Origin: Petropleomorpha daqingensis
GTDB taxonomy: Bacteria > Actinomycetota > Actinomycetes > Mycobacteriales > Geodermatophilaceae
Direction of reading: 5' to 3'
Length of the DNA: 64,000 bases
Assembly: GCF_013408985.1 (NCBI RefSeq)
Contig: NZ_JACBZT010000001.1
Location: forward strand, 2,294,001-2,358,000
This document shows, in pieces, positions 17,332 to 24,543 of this stretch (positions within the stretch are counted from its first letter, which is position 1; each line of letters opens with the position of its first letter). Under the pieces are notes generated by a model, which did not search any database, was not told the DNA's origin, and saw only the letters and a list, made by a program, of their open reading frames with translations. The translations under genes and the position numbers were made by a program.

Positions 17332-17895
17332 TCAGCGTCGCGAGGCGCCCTCGATCCGTTCGCGGGGGGTCGGTTCGGTGGAGAGCAGGTGCTGCCAGGG
17401 CGTCGGCTGGGGGTCGTCGCCGAACGCCTCGCGCGCGATCGCCGCGGGGTCGTGCCCGGCGGCGAGCAGGATCGCCCGGCCGGCGTCCTCCATGGCCCGC
17501 CGCTCCCAGCGGGCGGTCCAGAACGCCAGCGGGTAGAGCAGCGCGATGGTCAGCCACACGATCGAGATCTGGCGCGCGAAGAGGAGCAGCGCGACGTAGG
17601 CCAGCCCGGCGAGGGCGAACAGCAGCCACCCGATCCGCTGCCGCTGCCGGGGGACCGGCGAGCTCAGCCGGCCCAGGCAGGCGGCCAGGTACCACAGCTG
17701 GCGGGCGCGACCGGCGCTCAGCAGCGACCGGGGGACGACGACGGCCCCCTTCGACACCGTCGGCGCCCGTTCCTGCTTGCGCGCCTCGTCGACCCGGAGC
17801 TCGGGCACGCTGAGATCCGACGCCTGCGCGAGCGCGATCAGCTGCTGCCGCAGCGCCTCGACGGCGACGGCGTTGGGCTCCTCGGACGTGGCCAT
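17332..17895 (-). CDS. Two-helix membrane protein, unrecognised
   Basis: A 187-residue protein. An N-terminal soluble part is followed by two hydrophobic helices (IGWLLFALAGLAYVALLLFA and ISIVWLTIALLYPLAFW) and a charged C-terminal tail. The segment SKGAVVVPRSLLSAGRARQLWYLAACLGRL faintly recalls the region before and at the HExxH helix of M48 peptidases, but HExxH is not present. I cannot assign a function. ATG 17895 is used, with an in-frame upstream ATG at 17907. It lies 13 nt downstream of the GNAT gene and may be co-transcribed. Confidence 0.65.
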   Translation of the reverse strand: MATSEEPNAVAVEALRQQLIALAQASDLSVPELRVDEARKQERAPTVSKGAVVVPRSLLSAGRARQLWYLAACLGRLSSPVPRQRQRIGWLLFALAGLAYVALLLFARQISIVWLTIALLYPLAFWTARWERRAMEDAGRAILLAAGHDPAAIAREAFGDDPQPTPWQHLLSTEPTPRERIEGASRR

Positions 17896-17908
17896 CCCGC
17901 CCAGCATC

Positions 17909-18397
17909 TCAGGCGACCAGTGACCGCTCGTAGACCTGCCCCACCAGTTCGGCGCCGAAGCTGGTGTGCGGCTCCTCCTCGACCAGCGCGAAGCCCTCGG
18001 CGAGGTAGATCCGCCGGGCCGCGGCGAGCGGGTGGTTGGTCCACAGCCGCATCCGCTCGTAACCGGCGGCGCGGGCGAAGTCCAGGCACTCGCGGGTGAG
18101 GCGGGTGCCCAGGCCGTGCCCGCGGGCGCGCGGGTCGACGAGCAGGATCCGCAGCTGCGCCGTCCGCTCGTCGGCGGCGACGCAGAAGACGCAGCCCACC
18201 CGCTCGCCGTCGAGCTCGGCGATCCACGCGGCCTCGCGAGCCGGGTCGTGGTCGTTCGCCCAGTCGGCGACGATCCGCGCGACCAGGGCCTCGAACGTCG
18301 CGTCCCAGCCGAACTCGGCCGCGTACTGCTCGCCGTGGGCCATCACCACCCAGCCCAGGTCCCCTGGCCGGCCGAGCGGGCGGATGGTGGCGGACAT
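17909..18397 (-). CDS. GNAT family N-acetyltransferase
   Basis: A 162-residue acetyltransferase with the acetyl-CoA loop RARGHGLGTRLTREC and the beta4 strand ending ILLVDP. A C-terminal pattern GYERMRLWTNHPLAAARRIYLAEGF resembles the acetyltransferase half of MarR-GNAT fusions. The substrate is unknown. The ATG is preceded by AGGAGGT, and the message crosses the palindrome at 18410, so the divergent TetR regulator probably represses it. Confidence 0.85.
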   Translation of the reverse strand: MSATIRPLGRPGDLGWVVMAHGEQYAAEFGWDATFEALVARIVADWANDHDPAREAAWIAELDGERVGCVFCVAADERTAQLRILLVDPRARGHGLGTRLTRECLDFARAAGYERMRLWTNHPLAAARRIYLAEGFALVEEEPHTSFGAELVGQVYERSLVA

Positions 18398-18409
18398 CGC
18401 GGACCTCCT

Positions 18410-18429
18410 ACTGAAACACTCGTTTCAGT
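18410..18429. promoter_or_regulatory. Palindromic operator between GNAT and TetR genes
   Basis: ACTGAAACACTCGTTTCAGT is a perfect 8-bp inverted repeat with a 4-bp spacer. It lies 12 bp before the GNAT start and 14 bp before the TetR start. This is the expected size and place of a TetR operator controlling both genes. Confidence 0.75.
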
Positions 18430-18443
18430 GGGAGGCTAGCGCG

Positions 18444-18956
18444 GTGACGACGGCGGAGCGAGCCCCTTCGGCCCGGCGCGACGAGCTGCTCGAGGCGGCC
18501 TACCGGTACGTGCTCGAGCACGGCCTGGCCGACGTCTCGCTGCGCCCCCTCGCGGCCGCCGTCGGCTCGAGCCCCCGCGTGCTGCTGTTCCTCTTCGGCA
18601 GCAAGGACGGGCTGGTCCGGAACCTGCTGGCCCGCGCCCGCGCCGACGAGCTGGCCGCGCTCGCCTCCGCCGGGGGCGCCCCGGACGCGGTCTGGGCGTG
18701 GCTGGTCGCCGCGGAGCACCGGGCGCTGCTGCGGCTCTGGGTCGAGGCGTACGCGCGGTCGCTGGTCGACCCGGACGGGCCGTGGGGCGGGTTCGCCGAG
18801 CGCACGGTGGCCGACTGGCTCGACGTCCTCGCGCCGGCCGGGGACGACGCCGACCGGACGCTGCTGCTCGCCGTCCTCCGGGGCGCGCTGCTCGACCTGC
18901 TCGCGACCGGCGACGCCGAGCGCACCACGGCCGCGGTCCGCAGGTTCCTCAGCTGA
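18444..18956 (+). CDS. TetR family repressor
   Basis: A 170-residue regulator. The N-terminal helix-turn-helix spans about residues 10-55 (RRDELLEAAYRYVLEHGLADVSLRPLAAAVG, FLFGSKDGLVRNLL). A variable ligand-binding half follows. The start is GTG 18444. It is divergent from the GNAT gene across a perfect palindrome and probably autoregulates. Its 3' end overlaps the convergent nucleotidyltransferase by 8 nt. Confidence 0.88.
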   Translation: MTTAERAPSARRDELLEAAYRYVLEHGLADVSLRPLAAAVGSSPRVLLFLFGSKDGLVRNLLARARADELAALASAGGAPDAVWAWLVAAEHRALLRLWVEAYARSLVDPDGPWGGFAERTVADWLDVLAPAGDDADRTLLLAVLRGALLDLLATGDAERTTAAVRRFLS

Positions 18957-19743
18957 ACTCGGGCGGCACCGCGCCGGTCAGCCAGGCGAGCTCGTTGTCG
19001 CGGACGAAGCGGGACAGCGTCGCGTCGCGGTCCAGATCCCAGTCGTGCAGGCCCTCGATCGCCTCCGCGTAGGCCCGCCCGTGCGCGGCGGTCGGCTCGC
19101 GCAGCAGCGCGGCCGCGAGCTCGGCGTAGCCGGCCGGCACCCGCGGCAGCCCGGGCACGGTCTCCTCGAGGTACTTCGGCCCCTGGAACAGCGTGCGGTT
19201 GAGCGCCAGCAGCGCCCGGCCGCCGGCGTTCACCGCGTGCACCGCCGCCCAGGACCGCAGGTAGGTGTTGTCGTGGGCCTCGCCCTGCAGCAGGAAGTAG
19301 CGGACGTAGAGGCGGAGCTGGGCGAGGAAGGCGCGGCCGCGCTCGGCCCAGGCGTCGTCCGGGAGCTGGGGGATCGCGGCGACGAGTTCCTCGATCGACG
19401 GATCGCGCGACCACGCCACCCGCGCGGTGAGGAACGACGCCCGCGTCGGGTCGTCGGCGGCCTCGACCGCCCGCCGCAGGAACTCGACGGTCGCGAGCTT
19501 GACGTCGACGTAGCCGCCCTCGTAGGTCGCGACGGCGGAGTCGACGTAGCTGACCAGGCCGGTCTCCCAGGCCGTGCGGAACCGCTCCTCGCCCACGACC
19601 AGGTAGACGTCGACGTCGGAGTCGGGTCGCGGGGTGCCGCGGGCGACCGACCCGGTGACCACGACGGCGACCGCGTCGTCCCGGGCGGACTCGCGCGCCA
19701 CGAAGCCGGCGAGGGTGTCGTCGTGGTGCTGCACGCAGCGCAA
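18949..19743 (-). CDS. Nucleotidyltransferase-fold protein
   Basis: A 264-residue protein with the polymerase-beta superfamily motif GSVARGTPRPDSDVDVYLV near residues 30-50, giving Gly-Ser and a DxD metal pair. The rest is helical and lacks an obvious second catalytic carboxylate in a known context. It could modify a small molecule, such as aminoglycoside-type adenylation, or a nucleic acid; neither is supported specifically. It is third in the SDR/QueA-like operon, 1 nt after the QueA-like stop, downstream of a sox box. Confidence 0.75.
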   Translation of the reverse strand: MRCVQHHDDTLAGFVARESARDDAVAVVVTGSVARGTPRPDSDVDVYLVVGEERFRTAWETGLVSYVDSAVATYEGGYVDVKLATVEFLRRAVEAADDPTRASFLTARVAWSRDPSIEELVAAIPQLPDDAWAERGRAFLAQLRLYVRYFLLQGEAHDNTYLRSWAAVHAVNAGGRALLALNRTLFQGPKYLEETVPGLPRVPAGYAELAAALLREPTAAHGRAYAEAIEGLHDWDLDRDATLSRFVRDNELAWLTGAVPPEFS

Positions 19744-19744
19744 G

Positions 19745-20770
19745 CTACGGCAGGAAGATCATCGAGTCGCCGAACTCGTGCCAGAGGTAGTGCGCGGCCA
19801 CGGCCGCCCGGTAGGCCGAGGCGACCAGGTCCGGACCGGCGACCGCCTCGAGCAGCCGCAGGTGGCTGGCCTCGGGGGCGTGCAGCCCGGTGATCAGGCC
19901 GGTCACCGCGCGGGCCGGCCGGTCGGGCCCGAGGACCAGGTCGGTCCAGCCGCTCGTGGCGCGGGTGACGCCGTCGTCGTCCGTCGCCGTCTCGAGTGCC
20001 CGGGTGACCGTCGTGCCGACGGCGACCACCCGCCGTCCCGCCTCGCCGGTGCTGGTCACCAGCCGGGCGGTGACCTCGGGAACGGCGAAGCGCTCGGGGG
20101 TCGGCGGCTCGTGCAGTTCCGGGCTGGAGACGCCGGCGTGCAGCACGATCGGGACCACCGGGATGCCGCGCGCCATCAGGCGCACGAGCACCGCCTCGGT
20201 GAACGGCCGTCCGGCGCTGGCCATCTCGGCGCTGCCCGGTTCGGTCGCGTAGACCGTCTGGTACGCGGCGAGCGGGAACGTGCCGGTCAGGTAGCCGTAG
20301 CGGATCGGCTGCCCGTGCCGGGCCAGCAGGTCCCCGAGGTCGACCGGGCGCTCGGGGCGGGCGCGCCACAGCCGGGAGGGGTGCCTCGGGTCGGGGTGCC
20401 CGGTGACCAGGTGCAGCCGGGTGCCGCCGGGCAGGGTCAGGACGGCGCCGGGCTCGACCCGCAGGTCGGGGCCGTCGTTGTGCGGACGGCGGACCTCGAC
20501 CACCCAGTCGCCGTCGTCGAGCGTGCCGGCGACGTGCAGCGGGACGGCGACGCCGTCGGCCCGCGTGGCCACCAGCCGGGCGGGCAGCGTCGCGGAGGTG
20601 TTGACGACGACGAGGTCGCCGGGCTCGAGCTGTTCGGGCAGATCGTGGAACACGTGGTCGGTGATCGCGTCCGGCCGGACGGCCATCAGCCGGACGCCGT
20701 CCCGCGGGGTGCCCCACACCTCCGGCGGCGCGGTGGCTTCGGCCTCGTGGGGGAGGGCGAACGTGATCAC
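19745..20770 (-). CDS. QueA-like S-adenosylmethionine:tRNA ribosyltransferase-isomerase family protein
   Basis: A 341-residue protein of the QueA family. Family landmarks are the DLPEQLEPGDLVVVNTSATLPARL region, SAEMASAGRPFT, and the C-terminal HAPEASHLRLLEAVAG. The substrate-binding segment that in true QueA reads LHVGLGTF is altered here to LHAGVSS. QueA transfers the ribose of SAM to preQ1 in tRNA. No tgt or other queuosine genes are in the window, so the actual reaction is uncertain. The GTG start overlaps the SDR stop as GTGA. Confidence 0.8.
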   Translation of the reverse strand: MITFALPHEAEATAPPEVWGTPRDGVRLMAVRPDAITDHVFHDLPEQLEPGDLVVVNTSATLPARLVATRADGVAVPLHVAGTLDDGDWVVEVRRPHNDGPDLRVEPGAVLTLPGGTRLHLVTGHPDPRHPSRLWRARPERPVDLGDLLARHGQPIRYGYLTGTFPLAAYQTVYATEPGSAEMASAGRPFTEAVLVRLMARGIPVVPIVLHAGVSSPELHEPPTPERFAVPEVTARLVTSTGEAGRRVVAVGTTVTRALETATDDDGVTRATSGWTDLVLGPDRPARAVTGLITGLHAPEASHLRLLEAVAGPDLVASAYRAAVAAHYLWHEFGDSMIFLP

Positions 20771-21462
20771 CGGGCCACCGCCGGCTCGAGGTCGGCGGCG
20801 CGGTAGCGGCCGCTGGGCAGGTCGTCGTCCACCAGCCGCAGCAGCGCGGGGACGACGGATTCCGGCGCGGGCAGGCCGCTGAGGTCCTCGCCGGGCTCGG
20901 CGGCCTGGTGCATCGCGGTGTTCATGTCGCCGGGGTCGACGGCGTAGATCCGCAGGTCCGGGTGCTCGACGGCGAGGACGGCGGAGAGCTGGTCGAGCGC
21001 GGCCTTGCTGGCGCCGTAGCCGCCCCAGCCGGCGTAGGCCTCGACGGCGGCGTCGGAGCTGAGGTCGAGCACGCGGCCGTGCGCCCGCGCCAGCTCGGGC
21101 AGGGTCAGCTGGACCAGCGCGAGCGGGGCGACGGTGTTGACGGCGAGGATCCGCTGCAGCTGCTCGGGCTGCAGCCGGGCCAGCGGGGGCAGCGGGCTGG
21201 GGCCGAGGTCGCTGGCGTTGTTGACCAGCAGGTCGAGGGTGGGGCCGACCGCCTCGGCGAGCGCGGTGCGGTGGTCGGGGTCGGCGACGTCGCCGGGGAT
21301 CGCAATGACGTCCTCCGGGTGCGGCAGCGCGGCGACGGCGGCAGCGAGCCGGTCGGCGTCCCGGCCGTCGACGACCAGCCGCCAGCCGCGCTCGTTCAGC
21401 GCGGCGGCGAGGGCGCGGCCCAGGCCCCGGGAGGCTCCGGTGATCAGTGCGGTGCGGGTCAT
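20767..21462 (-). CDS. Short-chain dehydrogenase/reductase
   Basis: A 231-residue Rossmann oxidoreductase. The cofactor motif is TGASRGLG, followed by DGRD (suggesting NADPH selectivity), NNAS, a catalytic Ser in SSDAA and the YGASK active site. Substrate is unknown. The ATG (MTRTALITG) at 21462 lies 15 bp from a SoxR box, so it is probably the first gene of a SoxR-controlled operon with the QueA-like and nucleotidyltransferase genes. A redox-stress or quinone-reducing role would fit but is inferred. Confidence 0.87.
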   Translation of the reverse strand: MTRTALITGASRGLGRALAAALNERGWRLVVDGRDADRLAAAVAALPHPEDVIAIPGDVADPDHRTALAEAVGPTLDLLVNNASDLGPSPLPPLARLQPEQLQRILAVNTVAPLALVQLTLPELARAHGRVLDLSSDAAVEAYAGWGGYGASKAALDQLSAVLAVEHPDLRIYAVDPGDMNTAMHQAAEPGEDLSGLPAPESVVPALLRLVDDDLPSGRYRAADLEPAVAR

Positions 21463-21477
21463 GGGACTACGGTGGAA

Positions 21478-21495
21478 CCTCAAGTCGACTCGAGG
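21478..21495. promoter_or_regulatory. SoxR box
   Basis: CCTCAAGTCGACTCGAGG matches the E. coli sox box CCTCAAGTTAACTTGAGG in 15 of 18 positions, with the palindromic arms nearly complete. It lies between the divergent SDR and soxR genes. Confidence 0.8.
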
Positions 21496-21509
21496 TCAAG
21501 GGGTTCGCC

Positions 21510-21983
21510 GTGGCCGTGGAGCTGCTGACCATCGGGCAGGTGTCGGCGCGGTCGGGGGTCGCGGCCTCCGCGCTGCGCTACTACGAGGAGCAGGGGCTGA
21601 TCTCCTCGACCCGGACGTCGGGCGGTGCGCGCCGGTACCCGCGGACGGTGCTGCGGCGGCTGGCCTTCGTGCGGGCGGCGCAGAACGTCGGCCTCTCGCT
21701 GACCGAGATCCGCGAGGCGCTGGCGACCCTGCCCGACGGCCGTCCGCCGACTGCGCGGGACTGGGGGCGGCTCTCGTCCGGCTGGCGCGAGCGGCTGGAC
21801 CAGCAGATCGCCGCGCTGGTGCAGCTGCGCGACGGGCTGGACTCCTGCATCGGCTGCGGGTGCCTGTCGCTGGGCCGCTGCGCCCTCTCCAACCCGGGAG
21901 ACGTCGCGGCGTCGTCCGGGCCGGGGGCGCGCTGGCTGTCGCCGCTGCTGCGCCGCGTGCCGCCGGTCAGCAACGCCGGGTGA
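21510..21983 (+). CDS. soxR: Redox-sensing MerR family regulator SoxR
   Basis: A 157-residue MerR protein. The N-terminal winged helix has LTIGQVSARSGVAASALRYYEEQGL, then a dimerisation helix. The [2Fe-2S] site CIGCGCLSLGRC has cysteines 113, 116, 118 and 124, the exact spacing of SoxR. It should sense redox-active compounds through cluster oxidation. The GTG start has AAGGGG at good spacing. A sox box in the intergenic region suggests control of itself and of the divergent SDR operon. Confidence 0.94.
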   Translation: MAVELLTIGQVSARSGVAASALRYYEEQGLISSTRTSGGARRYPRTVLRRLAFVRAAQNVGLSLTEIREALATLPDGRPPTARDWGRLSSGWRERLDQQIAALVQLRDGLDSCIGCGCLSLGRCALSNPGDVAASSGPGARWLSPLLRRVPPVSNAG

Positions 21984-22081
21984 TCCGGACAGTTCTGTTT
22001 CCCGGTCTCGCGCTTCCCAGCGCAGAGGGTGATGATCCGACGGGGGATCGGAGCGGACGGGGACTGGGGGAGGGGTCTGCG

Positions 22082-22933
22082 ATGACCGTCATGCCTGCCG
22101 CGTTCTTCGGCCACGGGAACCCGATGAACGCGCTGGAGAAGAACCGCTACACCGAGGCGTGGCGGGCGTTCGGGCAGAGCGTGCCCCACCCGAGGGCCAT
22201 CCTGGTCGTCTCGGCGCACTGGTACGTGCAAGCGACCGCGGTGACCGCGATGCCGCGACCGCGGACCATCCACGACTTCTTCGGCTTCCCGCGGGAGCTG
22301 TTCGACGTCCGCTACGAGCCGCCGGGCCTGCCCTCGCTGTACGAGGAGGTCGCCGACATCGTGCACCCCACGTGGGTGGGCGCCGACCTGGACAGCTGGG
22401 GGATCGACCACGGCACCTGGTCGGTGCTGATGCACGCGTTCCCCGACGCCGACATCCCCGTCGTCCAGCTGTCGATCAACGCGCTCAAGTCCGCGGACTA
22501 CCACCTGCAGCTCGGCGCGGCGCTGGCGCCGCTGCGCGAGGACGGTGTGCTGGTGATCGGCAGCGGCAACGTCGTGCACAACCTCGGCGGGGTGTCGCGG
22601 GCGCTGCCCGACGCCGGCTTCGACTGGGCGCAGCGCTTCGACCAGTCGGCCAAGGAGTTCATGCTCAGCAACCCCACCGAGGTCGGCCGGCTCGACGGTC
22701 ACCGCGACTACGACCTCGCCGTCCCGACGCCGGACCACTTCCTGCCGCTGCTCTACATCGCCGGGATGGCCGGGGCGACGTCGACGACGGCCGACGTGCT
22801 GGTCGACGGCTACGCGTACGGGTCGCTGTCGATGACCGCGTACACGGTGGGGATGGACCCGCCGGTGCCCGACGGCTCCGGGTTCGCCGCACCGCTGCCG
22901 GAGGGGCCGCCGCCGGACGGCGCCAACATCTGA
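22082..22933 (+). CDS. Class III extradiol dioxygenase, 4,5-DOPA dioxygenase (YgiD) type
   Basis: A 283-residue metal-dependent ring-cleavage dioxygenase. Likely ligands and catalytic histidines are in FFGHGNPMNAL, VVSAHWY, VVHNLGG and TPDHFLPLLY. The pattern is that of YgiD/DODA proteins, which open catechols such as DOPA using a single metal ion. The native substrate here is unknown. The ATG follows GGGGAGGGG. It is transcribed alone, possibly after soxR with a 98-nt gap that contains no clear terminator. Confidence 0.87.
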   Translation: MTVMPAAFFGHGNPMNALEKNRYTEAWRAFGQSVPHPRAILVVSAHWYVQATAVTAMPRPRTIHDFFGFPRELFDVRYEPPGLPSLYEEVADIVHPTWVGADLDSWGIDHGTWSVLMHAFPDADIPVVQLSINALKSADYHLQLGAALAPLREDGVLVIGSGNVVHNLGGVSRALPDAGFDWAQRFDQSAKEFMLSNPTEVGRLDGHRDYDLAVPTPDHFLPLLYIAGMAGATSTTADVLVDGYAYGSLSMTAYTVGMDPPVPDGSGFAAPLPEGPPPDGANI

Positions 22934-23028
22934 GACGAACCGGGCCGGAACGGTCCGTCACCTCTCGGTCCGCGTCTCGTTGAGCGGGGAAAGCGAGCAG
23001 TCGCTCGTCGGACCGCAGGGGGAATGCG

Positions 23029-23841
23029 TTGTCTGGTCGTCTCTTCGGCAAGCCGCTCCGGTTGCTCGCGCCCGCCGTCCTGCTCGGCGCCGTCGTCCTC
23101 GTGCCGGGGGTGGCGGCCGCTGACGACAGCGATCCCGTGGGGACGGCGACGACGCAGCTCCAGGACGCCGCGTCGCAGCTCGGCGGATCGGGCACCGGGA
23201 CCCCGAGCGCGCCGACGCTGCCGGACAACCCGATCGTTCCCCAGCAGGGCGGTACCGACCCCGTGACCGGCGGCGGCGGCACGCCGGCGCTCCCCGGCCC
23301 GCCGGACGACTCGGCGCTGCGAGACGCGTTCATCAAGGCGCTGGCGCCGCTCGGCATCTCCGCCGACTGCGTCAACGGCGTCTTCGACGGGTTCCAGAAC
23401 GTGCTCACCGCGCTGCAGAACAGCGACCCGCAGCAGCTGCCCGACCTGCTGAACCAGCTCGTCGGTGCGCTGCAGAGCGGCGATCCGTCGGCGGTGTCCG
23501 ACGATCTGCAGAACAACGACGTCGGGCAGGCGCTCCAGGGCCTGGCGACGACGCTGCAGGAGAAGTGCATGCCGGCGCCGCCGACCGGCGAGGGCGCGCA
23601 CAGCACCCCGCCGCCGGCCTCTGCCCCGCCGGTCGCCCCGGCCGCCCAGCCGCCCGCCCCGCCGGCGCCCGCTCCCGTGGCGCAGCCGGTCAGCTACCCG
23701 GGCTACGCGCCGACCGGCGGGACACCCGACGAGTCGTCGAGCCCCGTTCCGCTCGCCGTGCTGGCCGGCGTCGTCCTGGCCAGTGGCATCGGTGCGGCCG
23801 GCTACCGGATGAGCACCCGTGCGGCGCGCTCGCGCGGCTGA
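23029..23841 (+). CDS. Secreted surface protein with a sortase-type C-terminal sorting signal
   Basis: A 270-residue protein starting at a TTG with GGGGGA about 7 nt upstream. A signal peptide (to about residue 32, PGVAAADD) precedes a Pro/Gly/Thr-rich stretch and a helical domain with two cysteines (ADCVNG and EKCMPAPP). A long Pro/Ala-rich spacer follows. The end carries YAPTGG, about 10 residues, a hydrophobic helix and Arg residues, which is the layout of a sortase sorting signal (class E LAxTG-like with Tyr for Leu). It overlaps the sortase gene by 23 nt, so it is the probable substrate. The domain itself is not recognised. Confidence 0.75.
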   Translation: MSGRLFGKPLRLLAPAVLLGAVVLVPGVAAADDSDPVGTATTQLQDAASQLGGSGTGTPSAPTLPDNPIVPQQGGTDPVTGGGGTPALPGPPDDSALRDAFIKALAPLGISADCVNGVFDGFQNVLTALQNSDPQQLPDLLNQLVGALQSGDPSAVSDDLQNNDVGQALQGLATTLQEKCMPAPPTGEGAHSTPPPASAPPVAPAAQPPAPPAPAPVAQPVSYPGYAPTGGTPDESSSPVPLAVLAGVVLASGIGAAGYRMSTRAARSRG

Positions 23842-24481
23842 GCTGGCGCGCCCGCTCGGCGCCTTCCTGCTGGTCGTCGCCGCGGGCGTCGTGCTGCTCC
23901 TGATCTACACGGGGCGGCCGTCCGCCGGTGCCGAGTCGGCTCCCGCGGCCGGGACCGCGGCGCCGCAGCTGGCTCCGCTTCCTGCTGACGCCCCCGTCGC
24001 GCACGGGCCGATCACGCCGGCGCGGCTGCAGATCCCGGACATCGGTGTCGACGCCACCGTCGAGCCGCGCGGCACGGTGCGCTACGACAACCCGTTCACC
24101 GGGCAGGAGGTCGACGGCTACGGCGTCCCGCGGTCCATGTGGACGACGGCGTGGTGGTCCGACGGTCCGCAGCCGGGGTCCGGCTCCATGGCGGTGGTGC
24201 TCGGGCACGCGCAGGCCGCGCACGGCGCCGTCTTCGACCGGCTGGCCGACCTGCGCCCGGGCGACCGGGTGGACCTCGTCGACGCGAGCGGCGCCGTCCT
24301 CCACTTGCAGGTGCTCGGAAAGCCGGTGACCGGCCTGGACAAGTCCACCTCGGCGCTGGCCGACACCCTCAACGGGCACCCGGACGGCGCCGACCTCGCG
24401 CTGGTTACCTGCGGCGGCGACTTCGACCGCGCGGCCGGCGCCAGCGAGGACAACGAGGTCGTCTTCGCGACCGTGGTCTGA
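23819..24481 (+). CDS. Sortase, class E/F-like
   Basis: A 220-residue membrane-anchored transpeptidase. An N-terminal transmembrane helix (LGAFLLVVAAGVVLLLIYTG) is followed by a Pro-rich linker and a sortase barrel. Motifs are RLQIPDIGVDATVEP, the catalytic His in VVLGHAQAAHG and the catalytic Cys in ALVTCGGDFD. The usual Arg near the end is not in its common place; the only Arg after the Cys is in FDRAAG. The GTG start overlaps the substrate gene, so the two are translationally coupled. It should attach surface proteins to peptidoglycan. Confidence 0.87.
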   Translation: MRRARAAELARPLGAFLLVVAAGVVLLLIYTGRPSAGAESAPAAGTAAPQLAPLPADAPVAHGPITPARLQIPDIGVDATVEPRGTVRYDNPFTGQEVDGYGVPRSMWTTAWWSDGPQPGSGSMAVVLGHAQAAHGAVFDRLADLRPGDRVDLVDASGAVLHLQVLGKPVTGLDKSTSALADTLNGHPDGADLALVTCGGDFDRAAGASEDNEVVFATVV

Positions 24482-24503
24482 ACGCCGAGGTCTGAACGCC
24501 GAG
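24476..24503 (+). repeat. Tandem 14-bp duplication at the sortase stop codon
   Basis: GTCTGAACGCCGAG occurs twice head to tail. The first copy holds the sortase TGA stop; the second runs into the terminator stem. It looks like a recent slippage duplication. Confidence 0.8.
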
Positions 24504-24533
24504 GAGGCACCCCGCGCACGGAGTGCCTCCTCG
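24500..24533. terminator. Hairpin terminator between sortase and M28 genes
   Basis: CGAGGAGGCAC (24500-24510) pairs with GTGCCTCCTCG (24523-24533) around a 12-nt loop, between convergent genes. Confidence 0.75.
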
Positions 24534-24543
24534 ACGTCATGGG

